Of a stretch of 64,000 nt of DNA, positions 44,200-56,927 are shown one piece after another (within the stretch, counting starts at the first letter, position 1; the number at the start of each line of letters is the position of its first letter). Below the pieces are notes generated by a model. That model saw only the letters and a program-made list of their open reading frames with translations, was not told the origin of the DNA and did not search any database. Made by a program: the position numbers and the translations under genes. Source of the DNA: Nocardioides marmoribigeumensis (GTDB lineage Bacteria; Actinomycetota; Actinomycetes; Propionibacteriales; Nocardioidaceae); NCBI RefSeq assembly GCF_031458325.1, contig NZ_JAVDYG010000001.1:3720001-3784000 (forward strand), given 5' to 3'.

Positions 44200-44616
44200 C
44201 TAGCGAGGGCCGTGGGCGGGCCACTCGATGAGCGGGCAGGTGTCCATCACCATCGGGACGCCCGCCGCGACGGTGCGGTCGTACGCCGCGCGGTCGAGCA
44301 CGCCGAGCTGGAACCAGACCCCGCGCGCCCCGATCGAGACCGCCTGGTCGGCGAACCCACCGGCGGCCGAGGAGCGCCGGAACACGTCGACCACGTCGAC
44401 CTCGAACGGGACGTCGGCGAGCGTCGCGTAGCCCTGCTGGCCCAGGACGGTCGGGGCCGAGGGGTGCACCGGGACGATCCGCTTGCCCCGCGAGAGCAGC
44501 GCGGCCGAGACGGCGTACGCCGTGCGGGACGGGTCGCCGGAGAGGCCGACGACGGCCCACACCTGCGCGGCGAGCATCGAGCGGATGTCCTCGGGGTCCT
44601 GCCAGGGAAGCGTCAT
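44200..44616 (-). CDS. CoA-binding domain protein (YccU-like)
   Basis: 138 residues forming a Rossmann-type CoA_binding_2 domain: AVVGLSGDPSRTAYAVSAAL, GKRIVPVHPSA, VDVVDVFRRSSAA, ARGVWFQLGVLD and VMDTCPLIEW. Role unknown. Its ATG (44616) overlaps the upstream DMT transporter gene by 4 bases. Confidence 0.88.
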   Translation of the reverse strand: MTLPWQDPEDIRSMLAAQVWAVVGLSGDPSRTAYAVSAALLSRGKRIVPVHPSAPTVLGQQGYATLADVPFEVDVVDVFRRSSAAGGFADQAVSIGARGVWFQLGVLDRAAYDRTVAAGVPMVMDTCPLIEWPAHGPR

Positions 44617-45485
44617 GGGGCCAGCACCTCCACGGACTCGGTCCGGCTGAGCCGGAAGATCCCGTAGCCCACGACGACCAAGGAGAACCCCTCGACCAGC
44701 AGGGAGAACGCGTCGTGCCGCGGGACCTCGTGGAAGACGAGCACCCCGAACGTGATCGACACCACCACGTTGAGGATGTGCAGGTGAGGCATCGAGGCCG
44801 AGAGGGGTCCGGCGCGGTAGGCCGCCTGGTTGAGCAGCACGCCCGCCGGGCCGAGGACGGCCACGGTCCAGAACGGCCACGTGCCGATCACCGAGACGAC
44901 GTCGGAGGCCCAGCCGCCGGAGAGGTCGGCGAGGTGGCCGGAGAGCTTCATCATCCCGGCGGTCAGGCCGAAGATGACGCCCGCGCCGAAGCCGAAGCCG
45001 TTGGCGCGCGCGCGCCCGCCGAGGCTCCGGCCCACCACCATGAAGAGGAGGGCGCCCACGATCGCCGCGGGGACGAAGATGCCGGCGGTGGTCAGGTGGG
45101 TCTCGTCGCCGTGGGAGGGACGTGACACCGCGAGGAAGAGCGCGAGGGCGCCGCCGGTCATCGTCACGACCGCGGTCTCGGTCGGGGAGGGGCGTCGTCG
45201 GTCCAGGACGGCGCGGATCGGCACGGCCATGACCACGCCGCTGACCTCGACCGGCTGGACGACGACCAGCAGCCCGAACTGCAGCGCCACGGCGTGCAGG
45301 ACGAACGACACCATCGCCAGCACCTGGCCGAGGACCCACCGTGGCGTGCGGAGGAGCGCCTTGAGGTGGCTCCCGGCGCCGGTCGAGGTGACGCCGTGAT
45401 TGGCGTGGTGCTGCAGGGCCGAGGAGAGCGCGAAGCCGAACGCAGAGACCAGCGCGAGGACCAGTCCTGTCAGCTGTGGACTCAC
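44613..45485 (-). CDS. DMT/EamA-type transporter-like membrane protein
   Basis: 290 residues, about ten hydrophobic helices in two repeats, resembling drug/metabolite transporters (also NIPA-like). GTG start. Substrate unknown. It ends in a 4-base overlap with the CoA-binding gene and begins 16 bases downstream of the crotonase gene, so this minus-strand group (47648 to 44200) may be one operon. Confidence 0.82.
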   Translation of the reverse strand: MSPQLTGLVLALVSAFGFALSSALQHHANHGVTSTGAGSHLKALLRTPRWVLGQVLAMVSFVLHAVALQFGLLVVVQPVEVSGVVMAVPIRAVLDRRRPSPTETAVVTMTGGALALFLAVSRPSHGDETHLTTAGIFVPAAIVGALLFMVVGRSLGGRARANGFGFGAGVIFGLTAGMMKLSGHLADLSGGWASDVVSVIGTWPFWTVAVLGPAGVLLNQAAYRAGPLSASMPHLHILNVVVSITFGVLVFHEVPRHDAFSLLVEGFSLVVVGYGIFRLSRTESVEVLAP

Positions 45486-45501
45486 CGTCGGACGCGCCGG
45501 C

Positions 45502-46413
45502 TCAGCCGGCGGGCTCCTGCCAGGGGTAGAACGGGGGCAGCTCCGAGGCCTTGCCGGCGTACGACGGGTCGCGCTTCTCCAGGAACGAGGCCACGCCCTC
45601 CTTGCCGTCGCCGACCGAGGTCCAGAACATCGCCAGCGAGTCGATCCGGTGGGCCTCGAGGGGGTGGGGCTGGGCGGAGTTGCGGTACATCATCTGCCGG
45701 GCCAGCGCGATCGCCACGGGGGACCGGTGGCGGGTGAAGCGCCGGGCGAGCTCGAGCGCCGCGGGCAGCAGGTCGTCGGGGGCGTGGACCGAGCGCACGA
45801 GCCCCATCTCGAGCGCGGCGGGGGCCTCCAGGATGTCGGCGGCGTAGACGAGCTCCAGCGCCCGGCTCATCCCGACGATGCGGGGCAGGAACCAGGTCGA
45901 GCAGGCCTCCGGCACCACGCCGATCCGACCGAACACGAACCCGATGCGGGCCTTGTCCGAGGCCAGCCGGAGGTCCATCGCCAGCGTCATCGTCGCGCCG
46001 ATCCCGACGGCCGGGCCGTTGATCGCGGCGATGACGGGCTTGGGGCAGTCGTAGATCGCCAGGGTCACGCGGCCCCCGGTGTCGCGCACCCCGCGGTGCA
46101 CCTCGGGGGCGTCGAGCCGGTCGGTCAGGTCCGCGAGCGTCGGCTCCTGCGACTCGTCGAGCCCGAACACGTTGCTCCCGTCGGACCCCGTCGAGAGGTC
46201 CATCCCGGCGCAGAACGCGCGCCCGCTGCCGGTGACGACCACCGCGCGCACGTCGTCGTCGGCGGCGGCCCGGTGGAAGGCGTCGACCAGCTCCTCGGCC
46301 ATCTCGACGGTGAAGGCGTTGAGCTGGTCGGGACGGTCGAGGCGCAGGACGAGGATGCCGTCCTCGTCGACCTCCCAGGCCAGGGTGGAGTAGTCGGGCG
46401 TCGTGGGGCTCAT
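45502..46413 (-). CDS. Crotonase/enoyl-CoA hydratase-family protein
   Basis: 303 residues. Crotonase features include RPDQLNAFTVEMAEEL, GSGRAFCAGMDLS (oxyanion-hole strand), NGPAVGIGATMTLAMDLRLA and GRIGVVPEACSTWFLPRIVG. The first hydratase Glu is replaced by Thr in GATMTLA while the VPEACST Glu is present, a pattern closer to delta3-delta2-enoyl-CoA isomerases. Its ATG overlaps the LCP gene stop by 4 bases. Confidence 0.88.
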   Translation of the reverse strand: MSPTTPDYSTLAWEVDEDGILVLRLDRPDQLNAFTVEMAEELVDAFHRAAADDDVRAVVVTGSGRAFCAGMDLSTGSDGSNVFGLDESQEPTLADLTDRLDAPEVHRGVRDTGGRVTLAIYDCPKPVIAAINGPAVGIGATMTLAMDLRLASDKARIGFVFGRIGVVPEACSTWFLPRIVGMSRALELVYAADILEAPAALEMGLVRSVHAPDDLLPAALELARRFTRHRSPVAIALARQMMYRNSAQPHPLEAHRIDSLAMFWTSVGDGKEGVASFLEKRDPSYAGKASELPPFYPWQEPAG

Positions 46414-47648
46414 CTGGGCCTTCCTGTGGGGGTGCAGAGCTTCTTGCCGATCTCGTCGGCGCGGTTCTCGCGGATCAGCTTGAACAGCCGCTCGGACCGC
46501 TCGGTGTCCCAGTGGACCTCCAGGTCCGCGATCGGGACACCGCAGGTGAGGCCGCTCTTGCCGTTGACGTGGTTCATCGCGAGGGCGAACTGGGCCAGGG
46601 CGACCGGGCCGGTGCCCTCGCCGAGCCGCACCGACCTCGCGCCCCCGGTCACCACACGGTAGTAGCGCACCGGGTTGAGGATCGTCTTCCACGAGAGCAC
46701 CTCGTGGCCGATCGCGGAGACCACCTCGCGCTGGTGCTGGGCGCGCTCGATGTCGCCGAGCGCGAAAGCGTGGCGCGATCGGGAGTAGCCGAGCGCGGTC
46801 CTGCCGTCGGCCTGCTGGCAGCCGGCCTTGACGTCGAGGTGGGCGAGCTTGTCCTTCACCGCCTCCTTGGGGCAGATCTGGATGCCGCCGACCGCGTCGA
46901 CCAGGCTGACGAACCCGTTGAAGCCGATCTCGACGTAGTCGTCGATGTGGATCTTGGTGTTCTGCTCGACCGTGCGGGTCAGCAGCCGCGGGCCGCCGTA
47001 CGCGAACGAGGCGTTGATCTTCGTCGTCCCGTGGCCGGGGATGTCGACGATCGAGTCGCGGGGGATCGACATCAGCAGGTTGGGGCCCTTGCCGGTGTGC
47101 AGGACCATGATCGTGTCGGTACGGCGCCCGGGCAGGCCCTTGCGGGCGTCGGAGCCGACCACGAGGTAGTTGGTGCCGCCGTTGTCCGCGGGACGGTCGC
47201 CCTTGGGCTCGAACTTCACCTTGGTCGCGTCGGAGTAGGCCCACAGCGGTACGGCGACCAGGAAGACGACCCAGGCCAGCAGCAGCCACTTGATCAGCCC
47301 GAGACGGAACCGGGGACGTCGCAGGCCGGAGCCGCGGCGCCCGCGACCACCTCCGCGGCCCGGCTCCGGCGCGATGCTCGGCGGTTGTCCCGAGCCCGAC
47401 CCGGACCCGGATCCCGACCCGGACCCCGGCCTCGAGCCCGGCCGTCGCGCGGACGGCGGGGGGCCGGCCGAGCCCGGCCGGAGGACCTGCGTGTGCTCGT
47501 CGTCCGGCCGCGACTGCGCACGGCCACTGGAGCCACTGGAGCCACTGGAGCCACTGGAGCCACTGGCCCTGCTGCCACCCGTGCCACCCTTGCCGTAGAG
47601 CCAGTCGTAGTCGTCCTCGCGCGAGCCGCCGCCCGGTCCTCCAGCCAT
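46410..47648 (-). CDS. LytR-CpsA-Psr (LCP) family cell-wall ligase
   Basis: 412 residues from ATG 47648. A cytoplasmic low-complexity N-terminus of Ser-Gly and Gly-Ser repeats and Pro/Arg is followed by one transmembrane helix (about 114-137) and the LCP domain: LVVGSDARKG, RTDTIMVLHTG, SIPRDSIVDIPGHG, KINASFAYGG, DAVGGIQIC and GYSRSRHA, carrying the conserved Arg and Asp residues. LCP proteins join lipid-linked glycans to peptidoglycan, fitting the galactan genes nearby. A minus -10 TAGCGT 7 bases upstream supports this start over GTG 47672. Confidence 0.92.
   Translation of the reverse strand: MAGGPGGGSREDDYDWLYGKGGTGGSRASGSSGSSGSSGSSGRAQSRPDDEHTQVLRPGSAGPPPSARRPGSRPGSGSGSGSGSGSGQPPSIAPEPGRGGGRGRRGSGLRRPRFRLGLIKWLLLAWVVFLVAVPLWAYSDATKVKFEPKGDRPADNGGTNYLVVGSDARKGLPGRRTDTIMVLHTGKGPNLLMSIPRDSIVDIPGHGTTKINASFAYGGPRLLTRTVEQNTKIHIDDYVEIGFNGFVSLVDAVGGIQICPKEAVKDKLAHLDVKAGCQQADGRTALGYSRSRHAFALGDIERAQHQREVVSAIGHEVLSWKTILNPVRYYRVVTGGARSVRLGEGTGPVALAQFALAMNHVNGKSGLTCGVPIADLEVHWDTERSERLFKLIRENRADEIGKKLCTPTGRPR
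47524..47566. repeat. 9-bp in-frame tandem repeat in the LCP gene
   Basis: CCACTGGAG repeats four times (47524-47559) plus a partial copy, encoding Ser-Ser-Gly units on the minus strand. A second low-complexity run encoding Gly-Ser pairs lies at about 47390-47430. Confidence 0.85.
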
Positions 47649-47655
47649 GGCGGTG

Positions 47656-47665
47656 ACGCTACCGT
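47656..47665. promoter_or_regulatory. Mirrored leaderless -10 elements, LCP and thioesterase genes
   Basis: Minus TAGCGT (47661-47656) and plus TACCGT (47660-47665) share the TA at 47660-47661. Each is followed by exactly 7 bases and then the start codon of its gene (47648 minus, 47673 plus). Confidence 0.55.
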
Positions 47666-47672
47666 GCGGCAC

Positions 47673-48203
47673 ATGGCCGACCGACCGGACTCACCCGGGG
47701 CACAGCACGCGCTCCCTCCCAGCTTCGCCCGCACGGAGCTGGCCGTCCTCATGGACACCACCCACGTCAACCTGCTGGGCAACGTGCACGGCGGCGTGAT
47801 CATGCGTCAGGTGGACAGCACGGCGGGCGCCGTGGCCCAGCGCCACAGCGGCGGTCCGGCGGTGACCGCGGCGATGGACGAGATGGCGTTCCTCCAACCG
47901 GTCCACGTCGGCGACATCCTGCGCACCATGGCCCAGGTCAACTGGGCGGGGCGGACCTCGATGGAGATCGGGGTGCGGGTCGAGACCGAGCGTTGGAACG
48001 AGACCACCGGCAAGCCGCTGCACGTGGCGTCGGCCTACCTGGTGTTCGTCGCGATCGACGAGGACGGCTCCCCCCGGAAGATCCCGGGGCTCGACCCCCA
48101 GAGCGAGCGGGAGCGCCGTCGTGTCCGGGAGGCGGAGATCCGGCGCGCCCACCGGCTCGCGCGCAAGCAGGAGATCCAGGAGGGTCGCACCGGCGCGCCG
48201 TGA
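47673..48203 (+). CDS. Acyl-CoA thioesterase (YciA/hot-dog family)
   Basis: 176 residues, one hot-dog domain: TELAVLMDTTHVNLLGNVHG, GGVIMRQVDSTAGAVAQRHS (catalytic Asp region), AMDEMAFLQPVHVGDILR, RTSMEIGVRV. A basic helical tail, rich in Arg and Glu, follows. It hydrolyses acyl-CoA; chain-length preference cannot be told. ATG 47673 fits the leaderless promoter TACCGT. Confidence 0.9.
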   Translation: MADRPDSPGAQHALPPSFARTELAVLMDTTHVNLLGNVHGGVIMRQVDSTAGAVAQRHSGGPAVTAAMDEMAFLQPVHVGDILRTMAQVNWAGRTSMEIGVRVETERWNETTGKPLHVASAYLVFVAIDEDGSPRKIPGLDPQSERERRRVREAEIRRAHRLARKQEIQEGRTGAP

Positions 48204-48279
48204 CCGCAGGGCCCTCTGGGACTGGTGATACTGACCGGCAGTCCCTCGCGAACTTCCCCTTTGCCGCGAAAGGCCCCGC

Positions 48280-49770
48280 ATGTCGCTCCTCACCGCTCCC
48301 GGACCTCGGGACGACACGGCGACCCGGCCCGGCTCGGACCGGCCGCGTCACGACCGGCAGGCGCAGCGCCGGGCCGTTCTGGGTCGCATCCGCCTGCGTC
48401 GCGCGCTGACCCTGGTGCTGATGACCCTCGTCCTGCCGGGCTCCGCGCAGCTGGTCGTGGGCCGTCGACGTGTGGGCCAGGTCGCGATCCGGACCTGGCT
48501 CGGCCTGTGGGCCGGGCTCCTCCTCGTGGTCGGCGTCGGCTTCCTCTGGCACGGGCTGGTCTTCAAGCTGGGGTCGAGCACCGCCTTCCTCACGCTGGTC
48601 CGCCTGGTCCTGATGCTGCTCGCCGTCGGCTGGGCCGCCCTCTTCGTGGACGCCTGGAGGTTGGGGCGCCCGCTGGAGCTGGAGCGCAAGCACCGCCTGC
48701 TGCTCGGCGGGCTCAACGCCGGCCTCAGCCTGGTCGTGGCGGGGTCGCTGCTCTTCGGGGCTCACCTGGTCAACGTCCAGCGCGGCTTCATCACGGCGAT
48801 GTTCGGCGACGGCGTCGCCTCCGCCGCGACCCACGGGCGCTACAACGTCCTGCTGGTCGGAGGCGACTCCGGCGACGACCGCTGGGGCCTGCGCACCGAC
48901 TCGCTCACCGTGGCGAGCATCGACGAGGACACCGGCCGCACCATCCTGTTCGGCCTGCCCCGCAACATGACCAACTTCCCGTTCCCCGAGGGCTCGGTGA
49001 TGGCCGAGCACTTCCCCCAGGGCTACGACTGCGGCGCGGACTGCACGCTCAACTCCCTGGCCACCTGGTCCGGCGACCACAAGGACGTCTTCGCCCACTC
49101 CAAGGACCCCGCCATGGCGGCCACGATCGAGGGCGTCGAGGGGATCACCGGCCTCAAGATCAACTACTTCGCGATGGTCAACCTCCAGGGCTTCCGCAAC
49201 CTGGTCGCCGCGATGGGCGGCCTGACCCTCAACGTCCGGGACCGCATCCCGATCGGGCTGCCGGTCACCTCCTACATCGAGCCCGGCGTGCGCAAGCTCA
49301 ACGGCTTCGAGACCCTGTGGTTCGCCCGGTCGCGCCACTCGGCCGACGACTACTCCCGCATGGCGCGCCAGAAGTGCGTGATGAGCGCGATGCTCCAGCA
49401 GCTGAGCCCCCAGATGGTGATCACCAAGTTCGAGGGCCTGGCCAAGGCCAGCGAGTCGCTGCTCGAGACCAACCTGCCCGCCTCCGAGCTCGACACCTTC
49501 GTCGACCTCGCGCTCAAGGCCCGCAGCCAGCGCATCGCGACGGTCTCGTTCGTCCCGCCGCAGATCATCACCTCCCACCCGGACATCGACAAGATCCGGT
49601 CGATGATCAAGACCGCCATCGACCGGTCGGACAAGACCGACGGGGCGAAGCACAAGCTGGGCAAGGGCTTCTCCAAGCGTCACCAGGGTCCGCAGACCGG
49701 CGGGTCGCTGGGCTCGATGTCCGACGGCTACGCCGCCAACCAGTCCGACGACCTGTCCAAGGTGTGCTGA
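48280..49770 (+). CDS. Second LCP-family cell-wall ligase
   Basis: 496 residues with three or four N-terminal hydrophobic segments (about 40-165), unlike the single helix of the LCP protein at 46410. The LCP domain follows: NVLLVGGDSGDDRWGLRTDS, LFGLPRNMTNFPFPEG, GITGLKINYFAMVNLQGF, AMGGLTLNVRDR and FARSRHSADDYSRMARQKC. It leads directly into the galactan genes and may attach that polymer to peptidoglycan (inference). An inverted repeat, GGGACTG/CAGTCCC (48218-48245), lies upstream. Confidence 0.92.
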   Translation: MSLLTAPGPRDDTATRPGSDRPRHDRQAQRRAVLGRIRLRRALTLVLMTLVLPGSAQLVVGRRRVGQVAIRTWLGLWAGLLLVVGVGFLWHGLVFKLGSSTAFLTLVRLVLMLLAVGWAALFVDAWRLGRPLELERKHRLLLGGLNAGLSLVVAGSLLFGAHLVNVQRGFITAMFGDGVASAATHGRYNVLLVGGDSGDDRWGLRTDSLTVASIDEDTGRTILFGLPRNMTNFPFPEGSVMAEHFPQGYDCGADCTLNSLATWSGDHKDVFAHSKDPAMAATIEGVEGITGLKINYFAMVNLQGFRNLVAAMGGLTLNVRDRIPIGLPVTSYIEPGVRKLNGFETLWFARSRHSADDYSRMARQKCVMSAMLQQLSPQMVITKFEGLAKASESLLETNLPASELDTFVDLALKARSQRIATVSFVPPQIITSHPDIDKIRSMIKTAIDRSDKTDGAKHKLGKGFSKRHQGPQTGGSLGSMSDGYAANQSDDLSKVC

Positions 49771-49813
49771 GCGCCACGGGCCGACCCGTCCCACCCCTGG
49801 GTAGGGTCGGCGG

Positions 49814-49891
49814 GTGAACGAGCGGACCGAGAAGGCCACGGGCTCACGCGTGGCTCCGCCGCCGAGCGACGCGAGAGCGGTGGACGCGTGA
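49814..49891 (+). CDS. Possible 25-codon leader peptide ORF
   Basis: GTG 49814 opens a 25-codon frame ending in a TGA that overlaps the GTG start of the first glycosyltransferase gene (GTGA). The encoded peptide is polar and resembles no family. The perfect 4-base overlap is the only argument for translation. Confidence 0.25.
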   Translation: MNERTEKATGSRVAPPPSDARAVDA

Positions 49892-50823
49892 CCGGTCAGT
49901 CCCCCCGCGACCGGGTCGCGGCCGTGGTCGTGACCTGGAACCGCGCCGACCTCGTGGAGCGCATCCTGCGGGCCGTCGACGCCCAGACCCACCGCCCCGA
50001 GGTCGTGGTGGTCGTCGACAACGCCTCGACCGACGCGACGCCCGAGGTGCTCGACCGGCTGGCCGGGGAGCTCGCGGTCCGTCTCGACGTCCTGCGCCTG
50101 CCACGCAACACCGGGGGAGCCGGCGGCTTCCACGCCGGCCTCGAGCGTGCCCTGAGCACCGACGCGGACCTGTTCTGGCTCATGGACGACGACGGCCTCC
50201 CGCCGGAGGACTGCCTGGCCTCGCTGATCCCCGCCCTGGCCTCCTACGACTTCGTCGGGCCCGCCGTCGTCGCCGAGGGCGACCCCTCCCGGCTATGCTT
50301 CCCCATCCGCGTCCCCGGGTCCGCCCGGGTGGTGCACCGGCTCGACGACGTGGAGCGCGCCTCCCGCGACGGGGTGCTCCCCGAGGTGGTCATCCCGTTC
50401 AACGGCGTCCTGCTCACCCGCGACCTGGTCGAGCGCATCGGCACCCCGCGGGAGGAGTTCTTCATCTGGGGCGACGACGTGGAGTACCTCTGGAGGGCCA
50501 GGCGTGCCGGCGCACGCGTCGCCACCGTCGTCGGCAGCCACTTCGCCCACCCCGCGACCGACGACCTCGGCACCCCGATGATGTTCGGCCGCACCACCTA
50601 CAACCACTCGCCCTCGGACCTCAAGCACTACTGCATGGCTCGCAACAACGTGGTCAACCTGCGCGACTACGTCGGGTGGCTCGGCGTCCTGGCGTTCCTG
50701 GTCAAGACGGTCTGGTTCTACCTGTTCACCCGCCCCGACCGGCACCGGCTGGCGCTGAGCGCCGAGGCCGTGCGCGCCGGCGTACGCCGGGACTTCGGCG
50801 GGCACGAGAGGTTCCTGCGATGA
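49888..50823 (+). CDS. Family 2 glycosyltransferase, GlfT1-like
   Basis: 311 residues with a GT-A fold: VAAVVVTWNRADLVERILRA at the N-terminus, VVDNASTDATPEV, NTGGAGGFHAGLERAL and the metal-binding WLMDDDGLP, then FIWGDDVEYLWRARRAG with the presumed catalytic acid. It resembles the initiating galactofuranosyltransferase GlfT1 of mycobacteria. A C-terminal hydrophobic helix (about 255-270) may dock to the membrane. GTG start; ATGA overlap to the next, paralogous gene. Confidence 0.86.
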   Translation: MTGQSPRDRVAAVVVTWNRADLVERILRAVDAQTHRPEVVVVVDNASTDATPEVLDRLAGELAVRLDVLRLPRNTGGAGGFHAGLERALSTDADLFWLMDDDGLPPEDCLASLIPALASYDFVGPAVVAEGDPSRLCFPIRVPGSARVVHRLDDVERASRDGVLPEVVIPFNGVLLTRDLVERIGTPREEFFIWGDDVEYLWRARRAGARVATVVGSHFAHPATDDLGTPMMFGRTTYNHSPSDLKHYCMARNNVVNLRDYVGWLGVLAFLVKTVWFYLFTRPDRHRLALSAEAVRAGVRRDFGGHERFLR

Positions 50824-51770
50824 CCCAGGGGAGCACCGAGGGCGCCACCGAGCGCGGCACGGACACGGTGGCGGTCGTGGTCGTGACCTACAACCGCGCC
50901 GGCCTCCTGACCGGCTGCCTCGACGGGCTGGCCGCGCTCGAGCACCGCCCCGACGCGGTCTACGTGGTCGACAACGCCAGCACCGACGACACCGCCGCCG
51001 TGCTCGCGGCCCGCGCGGGGCGCGGTGACCTGCCGTTGCACGTGCTGACCAGCGAGACCAACCTCGGCGGCGCCGGCGGCTTCCACCTCGGCCTGTCCAC
51101 GGCGTACGACGCGGGCTGGGACCGCATCTGGCTGATGGACGACGACGTGGTGCCCGCGCCCGACTGCCTCTCGGTGATGCTGGCCCACCCCGGCCCGGCC
51201 CTCATCGCGGTCCGGGAGGACACCAGCGGGAGGCTGTGCGAGAAGGCCGCCACCGTGTTCGACCTGAGCAACCCGCTGGCGATCCGGCCCAAGCGCGAGA
51301 TGGTCGAGGACCGCTACCCGCGCCGCGAGGACATGCCGTCCGAGGTGCCGGTGCACAACGTGGCGTTCGAGGGCTTCATGGTGCACCGCCGGGTGGTGGA
51401 GGCGGTCGGCCTGCCCGACCCGGGGTTCTTCATCTTCTACGACGACGTGGACTTCGCCCTGCGCACGCGGGCGGCCGGCTTCCCGGTGGTGGCCCTGCGC
51501 GACGCGGTGCTGGTGCGCCGGCTCGACTTCGACCAGCAGCACGATATGCGGTCGTGGAAGGGCTACTACATGTACCGCAACCTGTTCGTGGTCCACCTGC
51601 GCTACGGCACCAACCTGCTGGTCCGCCTCAAGCCCTACCTCATCACGCTGGTCGTGCTGCTGCTCGCGCCGCTGCGCGGGGGGCGCGCCGAGGCGGCCAA
51701 CGTGGTGAGGGCGCTGCGGGACGCGCCGGCCGTCGCCCGTGTGCGGCCGCCCCGCGCCCCGGTGCGCCGA

Positions 51771-51773
<3 letters not shown>
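50820..51773 (+). CDS. Family 2 glycosyltransferase, GlfT1-like paralogue
   Basis: 317 residues from ATG 50820. It has the same motif order as its upstream neighbour: VVVTYNRAGLLTGCLDGL, VVDNASTDDTAAV, NLGGAGGFHLGLSTAYD, WLMDDDVVP and FFIFYDDVDFALRTRAAG. Two consecutive GlfT1-like enzymes suggest either two priming sugars or one GlfT1 plus a rhamnosyl- or other transferase. Its TAG stop forms the start of a putative glf -10. Confidence 0.86.
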
Positions 51774-55086
<3,313 letters not shown>

Positions 55087-55087
<1 letters not shown>

Positions 55088-56043
55088 TGGCGCTCAAGGT
55101 CCGCAGCGAGGCCAAGGGCCGCGCCCCCAAGGGCGGGCCGGTCCCGCACACCGTCGACCCCGCCTGGGTGCCGGCAGCCCCCCTGCTGTCGCCCTACGGC
55201 AGCGGCGGGCTGCACGACGTGGCCAAGCGCACCTACCTGCTCAAGCTGCTGGTGCAGAAGGAGATCCAGGCCCGTTACAACGGCTCGTTCCTCGGTCTGC
55301 TGTGGTCCTACGTCCTCCCACTGACGCGCTTCTGCATGTACTTCTTCGTCATCGGTCTGGTGCTCGGGCTGCACAGGACGGTGCCGAACTTCGCGATCCA
55401 CATGTTCTGCGCGCTGGTCTTCGTCCACTTCTTCACCGAGACGTTCTCCTCGGGCACGCGCTCGATCATGCGCAACAAGGCGATCGTCCGGAAGATGGCG
55501 ATGCCGCGCGAGATGTTCCCCGTCTCGGCGGTGATCGTCTCGGCGATCCACGCCTTCCCCCAGATCCTGATCCTGCTGGTGGCGTCGTTCGGCGTGGGCT
55601 GGCACCCCAGCATGAGCGACCTGTTCGCGGGAGTGCTGGGCTTCACCGTCCTCACGCTGTTCTGCACCGGCCTGGCGCTGATCTTCAGCGCGTTCAACGT
55701 CTACTTCCGCGACTTCGGCCAGTTCGTCGGCCTGCTGACGATCTTCACCCACTGGGCCGTGCCGATGATCTACCCCTACTCCCGGGTCGCCCGCAGCAGC
55801 CTGGGCGGCACGGTGTGGGAGCAGGTCTACCTCTCCAACCCGCTCACCGAGGCGGTGCTGCTGCTCCAGCAGTGCTTCTGGGTGCCGACGTGCAAGGGCA
55901 AGACCTACTGCACCGGGCCCGACGCCATGCCCAGCCACCTGTTCGAGCGCGGCTTCGTCATGCTCGGGGCGGGCGTGGTCTTCCTGCTCCTCTGCCAGCG
56001 GATCTTCACCCGCCTCGAGGGCAAGTTCGCAGAGAGGCTCTGA
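55087..56043 (+). CDS. wzm: Polysaccharide ABC exporter permease (Wzm/RfbD type)
   Basis: 318 residues. A polar N-terminus of about 60 residues, then six hydrophobic helices, as in O-antigen/galactan exporters. KEIQARYNGSFLGLLWSYVL is the conserved entry segment, and AFNVYFRDFGQFVGLL lies before the last helices. Its partner is the next gene. In mycobacteria Rv3783 and Rv3781 flip lipid-linked galactan, the presumed role here. Confidence 0.92.
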
Positions 56044-56044
56044 C

Positions 56045-56848
56045 ATGGGTGACTCCGACAGCATCGTCGTGCGCAACGTGAGCAAGCAGTTCACGCTGCG
56101 CTACCACCGCACGCTCAAGCAGATGGCGATCGCCCTGGCGCGCAAGCAGGACATCAGCGAGGCCTTCCTCGCCCTCGACGACGTCTCGTTCACCGTCCAG
56201 CAGGGCGAGAGCATCGGGCTGATGGGGCTCAACGGCTCCGGCAAGTCCACGCTGCTCAAGCTGATCAACGGCGTCATGCCACCCGACTCCGGGGAGGTGC
56301 TCACCCGGGGGCGCATCGCCGGCCTGATCGCGACGGGCGCGGGGTTCCACCCGCAGCTGACCGGGCGCGACAACGTCTACCTCAACGCCGCGATCATGGG
56401 CATGAGCCAGCGCGAGATCGACCGCAAGTTCGACGAGATCGTCGAGTTCGCCGACATCGGCAGGTTCCTCGACACCCCGGTGGGCCACTACTCCTCGGGC
56501 ATGTTCTCCCGGTTGGGCTTCTCGGTCGCGGTCCACACCGACTCCGACATCTTCCTGGTCGACGAGGTCCTCGCGGTGGGGGACCGGCCGTTCAAGAAGA
56601 AGTGCATCAAGCGCATGGAGGAGATCCGCGACGAGGGCCGGACGCTGTTCTACGTCAGCCACGCCGCCGGGTCCGTGCGCAAGATGTGTGACCGGGTGCT
56701 CGTGCTGGAGAAGGGCATCCTCGGCTTCGACGGCCCCGTCGACGAGGGGATCAAGTACCTCCACTACGACGACGACGACACCGACGAGGTCGAGGGCGAG
56801 CTGGACGAGACCGACGACATGGACAGCGAGCTCGGCGCCGACATCTGA
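56045..56848 (+). CDS. wzt: Polysaccharide ABC exporter ATPase (Wzt/RfbE type)
   Basis: 267 residues. Walker A GLNGSGKST (about 60-68), IATGAGFHPQLTGRDNVYLN typical of Wzt, signature YSSGMFSRLGFSVAV, Walker B DIFLVDEVLAVGD, and H-loop VSHA. It ends in an acidic tail of Asp and Glu, without the carbohydrate-binding domain of O9a-type Wzt. Starts 1 base after the permease stop; last gene of the galactan cluster. Confidence 0.93.
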   Translation: MGDSDSIVVRNVSKQFTLRYHRTLKQMAIALARKQDISEAFLALDDVSFTVQQGESIGLMGLNGSGKSTLLKLINGVMPPDSGEVLTRGRIAGLIATGAGFHPQLTGRDNVYLNAAIMGMSQREIDRKFDEIVEFADIGRFLDTPVGHYSSGMFSRLGFSVAVHTDSDIFLVDEVLAVGDRPFKKKCIKRMEEIRDEGRTLFYVSHAAGSVRKMCDRVLVLEKGILGFDGPVDEGIKYLHYDDDDTDEVEGELDETDDMDSELGADI

Positions 56849-56927
56849 GTCGGATCACACGGTTGTCATTATCGTCAGCCTGACAAAATTACACCGTTGT
56901 AGTTCGGGCGAACCGATTGCGGTGGTC

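Noticed and set aside
43943-44203. 86-codon plus-strand frame in the purE-downstream gap
   Set aside because: Codon third positions are not GC-biased as in real genes, no ribosome site, and it runs through the inverted repeats.
47938-50133. 731-residue minus-strand open frame
   Set aside because: Opposes the thioesterase, LCP and glycosyltransferase genes and has no motif.
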